DNA from: Patiria pectinifera | Lineage: Eukaryota > Echinodermata > Asteroidea > Valvatida > Asterinidae | NCBI GenBank assembly: GCA_029964075.1 | Contig: CM057147.1 | Coordinates: forward strand, 27,549,513-27,613,512 | Direction: 5' to 3' | DNA: 64,000 bases | Shown: piece after piece, positions 9,218 to 21,200 of the stretch | Position numbering within the stretch: the first letter of the stretch is position 1 | How the letters are laid out: each line of letters starts with the position of its first letter | Notes under the pieces: model-generated | Told to the model about the DNA's origin: nothing | Seen by the model: only the letters and a program-made list of their open reading frames with translations | Database searches by the model: none | Made by a program: the position numbers and the translations under genes

Positions 9218-12200
9218 GTGAGTGAAAAAAACTGGAAAGCAGAAAATTAATCTTAATCTTGAAAATCACTCCTATAACGAATTGAAGATAATGCGCCTAT
9301 CAATTGTTCCCCCCCCCCCCCCCCCCAGCTGCCCCACCCAAGACGTGGGGATTGTCACTTTTGAAGTGAGAAAATCCCCACCCCTCGGGCAAAATTTAAG
9401 TGACAATCCCCGACAGACATTCATGGGGCGCACTAGTAGTTGTATTTACATGTAGCATGCCAATGGTAACAATGTAATTTGAGTGACCAAAATGGTGAGA
9501 GTTAATAAGTGAATAAATGTGTGCTTGGGAGGTGTTAAACACTCTGTTTAAGACCAGTTTGAGTCTGGATGCTGATAATTACACAAGTGAGGGTAATTAT
9601 CGTCATTTATAAATAGCTTTTCGGTCAAAAAATCAAAAGTTTTTGGTTCAAAAGTCAAAACCTTAAATGGAAGGAAAACCAAAGGTAAACCCCCCCCCCA
9701 AAAAAGAACTTCTTCATGCCCAATTCTTCAAGCCCAATTAAAAAATGTTTCTTGCCCGGGTTTTTGAAAAAAAGGAGGAAGAGGGGCTTTTCGTTTTTTA
9801 TTTTTTATTTTTTTCAAGATGGTCGCCATTTTAAAATTTCCTGCAACCGTTGGTGTTTCCACTGTTCAAAGACACTTTTAAAATGAAAGATAAGTTGGAC
9901 AAGAGAACTGAACATATTTACAGTGTCATTTAGAGTTGTATTGGTCACATATTTCGCAAGTATTTATTTTCCGATGAATTTGTGGACTTTTTCGGTGTTT
10001 TTTTACTGCATTTTTCAAAAATAAAAAAAATAATGAAAAAATCCAGGTGGCCTTCATAAAGGAAGCGGGCGGGGACAAGAAACATGTTTTTTTTTTTCAC
10101 TCATGCACTTTTCAAGTTACGGAATTTTTGACACAAACACACTTTTACAATTTTGTCCGCGGCATCACATTTAAGGTAGGTGGTATTTTAGTATGAAAGT
10201 GAAACATGTCGTATCATGAAAACGATATCAGAACAATCCCATAAGTCTCTGGGGTAGCCAAGTAGAAGGCAGGGCAAGACTATAAACTCTTGACATTATA
10301 AAGCATGTTGCTTTAACATTGAAAGCAGAAGGTGTTAAAATAAAGGTTATGATAAGTGCCAGTTATCATGGTTATGAGAGTGTGCTGATGTTTTTTTTTA
10401 TGTGAATTGTTTTCGTTTTGCTAAAATAGACCTATCACTTACTGTTACTGTGATCTGTGGACAAAATTTTAAACCTGTATTTGTGAAAGTCCATAACTGG
10501 AAAAGAAAATGAGCGATATGAAGGATTCTTTTACTAAAACATTTAAGCTTATTAATAGGCTTTTACGTCCTAGATCTGAAAAGTGCTACATGCAGAACTC
10601 CGTTTAAAAAAATAGGGGGGCGCCATTTGGTTTCTTTTTTTCTTGAATCGCCCTGTAAGGTATGATTTCCTTTAAACAAATTTATGACATGAAGAACTTT
10701 TTGTCCAATATCTCTCTTAGATATGCTATTATATACAAGAAAGGCTACCAGTCTACAGATGATGTCATCAGCTCCGTGACTACCAAAGTGAAAGGCGTGA
10801 TCTACACAAACATCAGTGACTGGCCAGATGTCAATATCAAGGACACAACGCCATACAACAGGATCTGGGATGTCTCTGACTATGTCATTCCTCCACAGGT
10901 ATTGGGGCCAGATTAAAAAAAAGACAGAAATGGTTATACAGCTATTTAAATCCAGATATTTAACATTCGGTTTGCTGGCTGGTTCAAATCTGATATATAC
11001 TCTTGGTTTTCCATGCAGGAATCTGACGCCTTTTTTGTCATGACCAACATGATCATTACCCCGGACCAACAGAGAGGGCAGTGTCCTGAGGTAAGAGGAA
11101 TGCAGTCTGGATATAATTCGACCTTCTGTAGGTTTTGGGGGGACGGGGTTCAACACCCCTTCAAACAAACACACACATGCTGAAAAATGTGAAAAAAATG
11201 TTACTTTGACCTTCCTATGCAAACATACTGTGCCAAATTGTCCTTTCAGTCAAAATCAATCAGGTGACTAATTTTCAACAGTTAAGTGCTCCCAGCCCAC
11301 ATAAAGCAGGATTGACTGGCTGTGACTGTATTATGTAACTTGATACAGCTATGCTTTGACTGTAGGTGATTGATAAGACAGCTGTGCCTACCAGTTGCCT
11401 GCTTTTGTCTGTTGACTGAATTTGACTAATTGACTAGTCAGAGTGCTTGCTGTAAATATAACCTGACTGTTGGTGACTAGCCTGTGTAAAAGGCATGGCA
11501 GGGCAAGTGGATGGAATTTTGGCTGTCTGCGACTGTTCAGACAGTAAAAGGGTTAAAGCATTGCTTTTTTTAGCGGGTTTATAACAAAACCCAAAGATTT
11601 TGAAGTCTTACATTAATTAATGCCTTTCATGGTTTTTCTCTTTACACTTTTAGGATCCAAAAATTGCCAATGTTGCCTGTAATCCGAAAGCGCAACCACC
11701 AGATTGTATAAAGGGCGAACGAGTCATCAATGGAAACGGTAGCATACATGCTAGCATTTTGGGGGACGGCATTTAAAGGAAATTTCTATTTTGATCAAAG
11801 TGATACAAAAAACTCACCTTTTTTTCTGAGGTCATGATTTTATTAATCAGTGTAGAAGTTAAAAGTGTCAGTTTTAAACTACAGATCAGGTGTATCAGAC
11901 TGATCAAATTGACATCAATATCAAAAAAAAATTCTTTGTCATTGTCGCATGCTGCAGAAAGTTGGACACTTTGTTGAAATCCCATCCCGAAATAGATTCC
12001 GTTTCTGAATTGCTATTTTGAGTAGCCAAACAAAAGTTATTCATGATTGAATGAGACATCGACCCCCCAAAAAGAATTGGCCCAGGTTTAGTTTCTAATT
12101 ATTGGCTGCCAGACGATAATTCAGGTCTCTTTGTTTTTTTGGTATTTTTTTTGTCCCACAATTTGACCTTGGTGATATGTACATGTATGTGGCCTATTTT

Positions 12201-15200
12201 TGAGAAGTGTAATAGGGGTGTAAGTGGTGCCACCAACATCAAAATATTCCCCCCCCCCTCCCAAAAAAATAATAATAATAATCTACGGAACAGAAGCCAG
12301 TGGACCTGTTTGTGCCAAAAACAAAACCTTTTTTTTTTAAAGTGTTGCAGACATTCAAATAAAAGGGGGAAAAAGATTTTTGTTTTGGTCGAAATATAAC
12401 ATACAAGTTGAACATTTATTGATAGATTTGACTTTAATTAGATTAATAGATTTTGAGGGCAACTTTAAGTATTTCATCTCTAACGGCGGAAATCTGATGG
12501 AGGTGTTTGATTTTATTGCCTTTGTTCATTTGAACTGCATTTTGTTATCCAAACTTCAGCATATTTTCAAGACAGTTGCCACCATATATTTTCTTGTAGG
12601 TGTTCGGACTGGTAAATGTGTGCCTTACCATTTCCCTAATGGAACTACAACTGACACATGTGAAATTGAGGCGTGGTGCCCAGTCGAGTATGACATGAAC
12701 CCAACGTAAGTCCTGTTTTCCTGTTGTAATTTTAACCATTATGATTTCGAGTCATATCACAGTAGTGCTTTCAACATTTATTTATACTGGGCGGTTACCC
12801 CCTGGATGTAGCGATTGATTACCGTGAGAAATTGTTCCCCTTCTGCAATCCTTTTGCGCCCGAAACCGCCCCGAAATCGCCCCGAAATCGGTGCTATTTT
12901 TGTTGTGCTGTATATACCGGTATTATATAGAGTGCGTTCATTTACTTCCCCCAGCTTACTCGCGCCTGGCTCCTCGCGTGATGACAGACATGCGCAGTGG
13001 AGCTAACTAAACGAACGGTTTCGGGTAAAGTTTCGTGCAAGAAGAGCTGGATCGAAAGTTGAACTTTGACATGACACACCTGCATCTGAATCAACTGTCT
13101 AGGTCTAGGTCCACGCCCATTGAAAATACGCAAGGACGCGCTGACAATAGACCCGTAGCCGTAGCTCTGGAAGCCCGTTTCGGACACAGCCTGAGGCGCC
13201 CGCCAGATGTCACGTTGGCAGCCATGTTTATTGCATGGCCTTATGGGATACTTACTTACCCAAGTGACCAGCTTGGCGAGTCGGTTACTTGGGCCAGGCT
13301 TGAGTAAGCGCGAGAAGTCACGTGAGAGGTAAATCAAAGTTTATCGAACGCTGTCGCGCTTGCACGAGTAAGCGCGGGGGAAGTAATCGAACGCACTCAC
13401 AGGTCTACCCATATGAACAGCGACCTCTATAGTCATATTGGCGTGTAGCTTGGGAGTTCCCGTTTCAGATGCAATCGCAGCGTGTGTATGTGTATGCGGA
13501 CATGTACTTGTTCTACATAACCGCCGAGGACCGACACACAAAGGGAGAACAACAGATCCTTTCAGTCCTCGGGCATTGGGTCTTTTGTTGGAAACGCTCC
13601 TCTATCGTTCAGTTACGTGCTTAGTCTATGGGAGAGTGTTATATTACAGGGACAAAGGGAAACACAAAGCATTGTCCTCAAAAGTATAGTAAAACATGAC
13701 TGGCTGAACGTGAATGTATACAGGGACACACGCTGTACGTACGTACGCTCGTAAGAGAAAGGACCCCATGGGAGGGGCCCCCGGGGTCGGAATCGCTTAA
13801 CGAATGATGAAAATATCTCAATTGGACCAAGCCTCACCCACCCACCCAATTTTCACCTCCACCTTGGCATTTGTTTCCATCCCTCTAAACACAACTTAAC
13901 AGGAATGTTACAGCAGTCTTGAATGAATCTGAGCGGTTCACCGTGCTGATCAAGAACACTGCTACCTACGCCAAGTTTCACTTCTCCAAGTAGGTGAAAA
14001 TTCTCAGTTATCGCAGCAAATCTTTAGAAATATGAGATTGGACAGGTTATTTGACAAACACCTATTGCTTTGGATTTCATTTTATGTATTCCATTATTAT
14101 GTTGTTTGCGAAAATAATACGAATGAAGTTTAAAGAGGTTGTGGAATGCTCGAAGACATTTCCGTCATTTTTTGGGTATATGTAGCCTAAGGTGTGATGA
14201 AATAAAAACGACTGTTGTTTCTGTCATGAAATGAGTACAAAGGGTACTTTTGAGAGCTATTTTTCAGGCCCTGTTTCGACCCGAACGTGCAATTTGTGTA
14301 AAAGTCGTCGTTGCGGGCAGCAAACAAAACACAGTAAATCGTGACGTAATAAACAGGACTCGTTTATGCTACTCTACATTGGGAGTCCTGTTTATTACGT
14401 CACGATTCACTGTGTTTTGTTTGCTGCCCGCAACGACGACTTTTACACAAATTGCACGTTCGGGTCGAAACAGGCATGACAGGACTTGAAAAACAGCTCT
14501 CAAAAGTACCTTTTGTACTCATTTTATGACAGACACAATAGTTGTTTTTATTTCATCACACCTTAGGCTACGTATACCCGAAAAATGACGGAAATGTCTT
14601 CGAGCATTCCACAACCTCTTTAACATTTTGAAAGAATTGAGCATGTCAATTAATTTTCTGCTTTAGAAAGTTATGGTGCAGATGCAATGTTAGCAATAAA
14701 TGTGACAAACAATCACACCAAAAAAGTGAACAAGACCTGAGAAATTGACAAATTGGGAGATGGTCAACGTAGAGTACAAGAGCTCAGTTAGTAGATTACT
14801 GGTCATTGTGTTCTAGAGGCTGAAGGTTTTAAGTCACTTTTGTTGGGAACTTCGCAATTGTTGCGAAAAAAATACACAAACAGGAGTGTGCATTAACGAG
14901 TAGTATGGGTACTCGATTGAAAAAAAAAGGGTATCCGGGTACCCTTTAAAATAACCCAATCCCAAAATTCAAATCTCGAAAGTTGCCTTTGAGATTGTTA
15001 ATAAAGGTCCGCACGATAACACTACCATATGGATGCGTCAATACAGCAAGATGCAAGTGTGTACAGTGAGCTTGACGGTGTGTAAATTGCAACTTTCGCG
15101 AGCATCACATAACTTGAAATTTGTTTTGTGTTCCCATGTAGCTTGGCTTTCATTTTGAAACCTCCTCACAAATGACATTCAAAACCTTTCTTTTTCATTG

Positions 15201-18200
15201 TCTGAGAAGTTACTAAGTAATTTGTAAAGTTGGTTACGGGTACCCGATCCCATAATCTGGAACCGGTTCCTGACATCAACAGTCGGGTACTCGGGTACCC
15301 GATTCCGATGAACAGCCCTGTAAACAAAGTTCACACTGTAAAAATATCTGTGATTCCAACTTTCGTGGTAATTTTTGTCTGTATTTGTGTTTTCTTTTCA
15401 GGCGTAATATATTGGAGAGTTCCAACACCAGTTACCTTAAAGGCTGCATGTACAACGACCATTTGGATCGATTCTGTCCTATCTTCAAACTCGGCGACAT
15501 CATCGCTTCGACCGGCGAAGACTACAATGCCTTAGCTTACAGCGTGAGTTCAGCCGTCCCTTTTGTTGCATTCTAGAAAGTTTGATTATGAAACTGAATT
15601 GACAAGATCAATGTGTTCTGTGTGTAGTTTGTGAGTTGCATGTACATTAAGGTGCCATTGTTATGTGACGTTGGAAAACTACAGTGTACATGTAAGTTAA
15701 CTTTGTTGAAGGAATTCAAAGAAAGGACCCCCCACAAAAAAAACCCAACATATTTTGAAATGAGAATGACAATTTCCTATACCAGACTTCATTTTCTATT
15801 TTATTTTAAAGTTCCTAATTTTATATTTTATTTATATACATAAATATTTTTTGAAAGTGAAATAAAAATCTTCAACTTCAGAATACTTCCTCTATTATGT
15901 TCATTTACATCTATGTACTTTGTACATAAAATGTAAAAAAACCAAATACCCTACCTACCGACCCATTCTTTCTCTGGCAATGTTACCAATGACATACGCT
16001 CACCTGGAATGGTGTTGTTTTGGAAAAAAAGAATGATTAAAGTGTGCCCGGACAATACTTTTAAAAAAAATTGACAGTACAGTGGAATCTCGATAGGTTA
16101 AACCTCAGGGGAATTGGCTCAAATTTGGAGTTAAGCAGAGTTTCAAGTTATCCAATGGATTTTCTATTCAACAGCAATTGATGGGAATAAGTTTTTACTT
16201 TGAGTTAGAAAGGGTTTTGACTTAACAGGTTGTGACTTATCAAGATTTCACTGTATTTATTAATCCCGGGCACTGGGACCTAGACGTCACATACACTTAC
16301 CAACTAAAAATGAGACTCTTGTCCCTGTTTTAGGGATTTTTCCAGTGTTGTAGTACTCGTACTCGGTACTCATACTTGAGTACTACTCGAGTACTTTTTT
16401 GGAGTACTCGTACTCGTTCTTGTACTCGAATGTCGAATGTCAAAGTACTCGTACTTAAAATGACGGTTCTCGTACTCGGGCAGCAAAGTACTCATACTCG
16501 AATAGCAGTACTCGGGGGGGGGGGGGATGATGTAGCTTGACTATATACCACAAACTTATTTCATCGATACTTTCAGTTTGAAATGGTTGAATGACTTGTG
16601 GAGAAATCAAAGTTTCCTGATTTTCCTCTGTGCACGTCTGGACAAACACATTTAACAGCTAGCCGTGAGTGGGTCTGTATATCGGTCTGACTGGGCCTGG
16701 GCCAATTACGCACAATGAACCATTTGCCGTATTCGGAAATACAAGCACTTGTACTTGTACCTGTACTCGGAAGTACAGTACTCGTACTCGTACTCGTACT
16801 CGTAAGTACAAGTACTCGTACTCTGAGACCTGTTCTTGTACTCGGAGGTACAAGTACTCGTACTCGTACTCGGCAACCTAAGTACTCGGCAGTACTCGGT
16901 ACTCGGAAAAAAAGTACTCGACTACAACACTGGATTTTTCACAGGAGGCTGTATTTCAAAATAGGACACTGCAACTTTTGAATTGGGGCCTGAGCAACAG
17001 AATCCACATCCAAGACCAAAAATTGTGCTAGGTTTTATCTGTTTCAAATGTATGTAGCATTCACTAAGCTGAAACTTCAATAGGGTTGTTGTTACGAACC
17101 CTATATAAGATTTTGAGCAATTGGCCTCCACAAAAAATAAAAAATACTGAAGAATCCAATTATCCTGTGTACCATGAACAGTGCTGTTTCGGTTAATGTT
17201 GAATTTTGCTTATCACTAAATCCTTATTCTCACGGCTTTTCTTTGGATCCAATTCTGTCGTTCTGTGTTGCGGCATCAGGGCGGTGTCATTGCCATCTCT
17301 ATCAACTGGGATTGTAATCTGGACTACAACTGGAATGACTGCACGCCCACTTACACATTCGCAAGGCTCGACAACAAAGACGCCAAGTTGGCAAAGGGGT
17401 ACAACTTCAGGTAGGGGTACCGAAGATTTGATAAGGAGTGCAGTAGCATGGTAGAGAGTGTAGAATGACAGGATTTTTTTAAAGGCCAGCAAAGTAGAGA
17501 TAAAAGGAGCAGTTAAATCATAGTCTACTGTGGTGTTGCAGTTGAATCCAACACAAGTTCTCACAAGTCAATCCCAAGTTAGGGATCAGATATATATCTA
17601 ACCGTCGGGTAACCGGCGGGTAACTGGCGGGTAACCGGCAGGTAACCGGCGGGTAACCGGTGGGTAACCGGTGGTTAACCGGTGGGTAACCGCCAGTTCC
17701 CGGTGGGTTTCAAGTGTCTGAGCATTTTGAAAAGGATGATCCTGAGTCATGAATATTATACACGCAAGAGGTCATCCAGCCTGACCCATGGCTCATTAAC
17801 AATCCAGTCAACTCCAGAGTGCCAGCATAGGAACCAGCCTCTACTGCAGGCCACCATTTGTTGAATTACATTGCCAAAAGTCTTTGAAGTTCCGTTTGCA
17901 ATGTTTAACTGCCAGGCAGAGCCATGAATAAACTTCTGATGTAGACTGAGGTGTGTAGCGACCAGTAGATAATGAGCTCATTATAGACCAGGGGAATAAA
18001 CCGTTGGGAACCAGTGGTTACCCGGCTACCCGCAGGTTAGATAGATATCCAATCCCTTATCCAGTGTCAAGTCAATTTACAAGCTGTTATAAACAGTAAG
18101 CAGTACATTCCCTTGTCACTGTTTATCGTGATCTGATACATCGTGCCCTCTGGAGACATGCACACAATAGGGAACAAAAGATTGTATACGTCTCCACAGG

Positions 18201-21200
18201 GCATTCTATAGATGAATATGTCTCCACAAGGTTTTCACGAATATGGATTTTACTCAAAAACTAGGAATTTCCATGGTGGGTTGATGTGTCACAAATGGAA
18301 GAGTTTTAGAAAAGGGATATTAAGTCCGAATTTCAGCCAAGGAAATTAATTCTGGTTAAAATAAGAGCATTTTGAAACTACACTTGAAAACTTGAAAACT
18401 TTACTACACGAGAACATAGAAATGTCTCCACAAGGATACAAATTTCAGTCTGAGTGTGTTACTTGAGACTGGACTTGTGAATGGACTTGTGATTTACTTC
18501 TGAAGGACTTGTGACGGACTTGACTAAAACTGGTCCACAGTTTTGATATTGAACAATCCCTTTGAGAGGCTGTAGCTGGGAATATGCTGCTTAATATGCA
18601 GAAGGACAGCAGGTAAATCACGGTCATCAATATCGATGGCAGTGTTATTCAAATCAGTTTTCACTAAGTTGCTTTTTTTTGCACAAGGTTCGTAACCAGT
18701 TCTTTGCAAGTTGATAGACACATGTCTATGTATATCAGCCGAACTTAGTTCTGATTGCCTTGAAATGTTTCCTCTGCAGGTTCTCCAACTTTTACCAAGA
18801 TTCAATTGGCATAGACACGCGTACACTGTTCAAAGCCTACGGGATCATGTTCAAGGTGATTGTGACCGGAACGGCTGGCAAGTTTGACTTTGTGCCGCTG
18901 ATGCTGAATATTGGATCGGGCTTGGCTCTCCTGACCATAGTAAGTTACTACGGGAGTGGCCAGGTAGGGTAGGGGATGGGCTGGGGTGCTTAGTGAAGGG
19001 TAGGGGTAGGGATAGGCTGGCATCGAGTTGGGTAGGCGTGAGGAGGAGGGGAGGGATGGGTCGGAATGGCATAGAGAAGGGGCAGTGATGGAGTAAGGGT
19101 AGGATTGGGTATAGGAAAATGGGAGGATGGGGTGGGAAAGGGTAGCTTAGGGTAAGTCTTGGGGAAAGGATGGGCAAGGTTAGGAAGGGATGGGGTGAAG
19201 TAGAGTAGGGCAAGGGTGAAAAAGGTACAGAGAGAGTGGGGCGGGATTGGGAAAGGGTTACGGAAGAGTTTGAACGGTAGGGATCGGATGGGAAGGGGTT
19301 GGCGAGGAAAGGCAAAAGGATGGGAATGGAGTAGGAGAGGGTTAAGGTATGGTAGAGGTTGGATGGATAGCTTAGGAGCAGTGGCGTAGCCACGGGGGGG
19401 GCGTGGGGGGGGGCAACAGCCCCCCATGAAACCTTGTCGCCCCCCCAGTCGCCCCCCCCCACTGAGATTTTGAGTTTCTAAAAAAATTATCATTGATCTA
19501 CATGATGCCCCCCATGAAATGTTCAAGCCCCCCAGCGCCCCCACTGGAAAATTCCTGGCTACGCCACTGCTTAGGAGTAAGGGAAGGTAGGTAAAGGGTA
19601 GGGAATGGTAAGGCAAGGGAAAACGATGGGGATGGAGTAGGAGAGGGTTAAGGTATGGTAGAGGTCAGATGGATAGCTTAGGAGTAGGGGAAGGTAGGTA
19701 AAGGGTAGGGCATGGTAAGGAAAGGGAACAGGATGGGGCTGGAGTAGCTAGGAAAGGGTGAAGGTGTGGTAGAGGTCAGATGGATAGCTTAGGAGTAGGG
19801 GAAATGAAGGTAAAGGGTAGGGCATGGTAAGGAAAGGGCACAGGATGGGGCTGGAGTAGCTAGGAGAGGGTGAAGGTGTAGTAGAGGTCAGATGGATAGC
19901 TTAGGAGTAAGGGAAATGAAGGTAAAGGGTAGGGCATGGTAAGAAAAGGCAAAAGGATGGGAATGGAGTATGAGAGGGTTAAGGTATGGTAGAGGTCAGA
20001 TGGATAGCTTAGGAGTAAGGGAAATGAAGGTAAAGGGTAGGGCATGGTAAGGAAAGGGAACAGGATGGGGCTGGAGTAGCTAGGAGAGGGTGAAGGTGTG
20101 GTAGAGGTCAGATGGATAGCTTAGGAGTAAGGGACGGTACGTAAAGGGCAGGGAATGGAAAAGGAAAATGATGGGGCTGGAGTATGAGAGGGCTAAGGTG
20201 TAATAGAGGTTAGATGGACAGCTTAGGAGTAAGGGAAGGTAGGTAAAGGGTAGGGAATGGTAAGGAAAGGGAAAAGGATGGGGCTGGAGTAGCACGGAGA
20301 GGGTGAAGGTGTGGTAGAGGTTGGATGGATAGCTTAGGAGTAGCAAGGAAAGGTAGGTAAAAGGAAGGGAATGGTAAGGAAAGGAAAAAGGATGGGGCTG
20401 GAGTAGCAAGGAGAGGGTGAAGGTGTGGTAGAGGTTGGATGGATAGCTTAGGAGTAGGGGAAAGGAAGGTAAAGGGTAGGGCATGGTAAGGAAAGGGAAC
20501 AGGATGGGGCTGGAGTAGCAAGGAGAGGGTGAAGGTGTGGTAGTGGTTGGATGGATAGCTTAGGAGTAAGGAAAAGTAGGTAAAAGGTAGGGAATGGTAA
20601 GGAAAGGAAAAAGGATGGGGCTGGAGTAGCTAGGAGAGGGTGAAGGTGTGGTAGAGGTTGGATGGATAGCTTAGGAGTAAGGAAAAGTAGGTAAAAGGTA
20701 GGGGAATGGTAAGGAAAGGAAAAAGGATGGGGCTGGAGTAGGAGAGGGTGTAGGTGTGGTAGAGGTTGGATGAATAGCTTAGGAGTAAGGAAAAGTAGGT
20801 AAAAGGTAGGGGAATGGTAAGGAAAGGAAAAAGGATGGGGCTGGAGTAGGAAAGGGTGAAGGTGTGGTAGAGGTTGGATGGATAGCTTAGTAAGGGAAAT
20901 TTGTGATGGGAGTTAGGGACTGGGCTTTTGCAAGGGAGGAATATACATTTGTATAATGGTCATGTAGGGGATTTGGAAGTGGAAGCTGTGGTTTTAAGTA
21001 ACCACCTTCTTTGCTTCATTTACCCTTCATGAAATATATTCGTCTGCATACTGGTAAATAATCAGTGAATACGCTAACGCTAAATGAATTAAATTTCACA
21101 AGTTCCTGAAGGAAATGCTTTCAAATAGAAACTGCCTAACCTTCAAAAGTATATCAAACCAGAAGCAGTTAGTGTAGAGATACTGTTTTTTTCCTCCTTA

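Noticed and set aside
10563-11222. 219-codon open frame on the minus strand
   Set aside because: It is antisense to P2X gene 1 exons 2 and 3 and shares no features with a known protein.
18851-19616. Proline/serine-rich open frames of about 200 codons, minus strand
   Set aside because: They are the complement of the purine-rich minisatellite and part of exon 9; repeat composition keeps stops rare.
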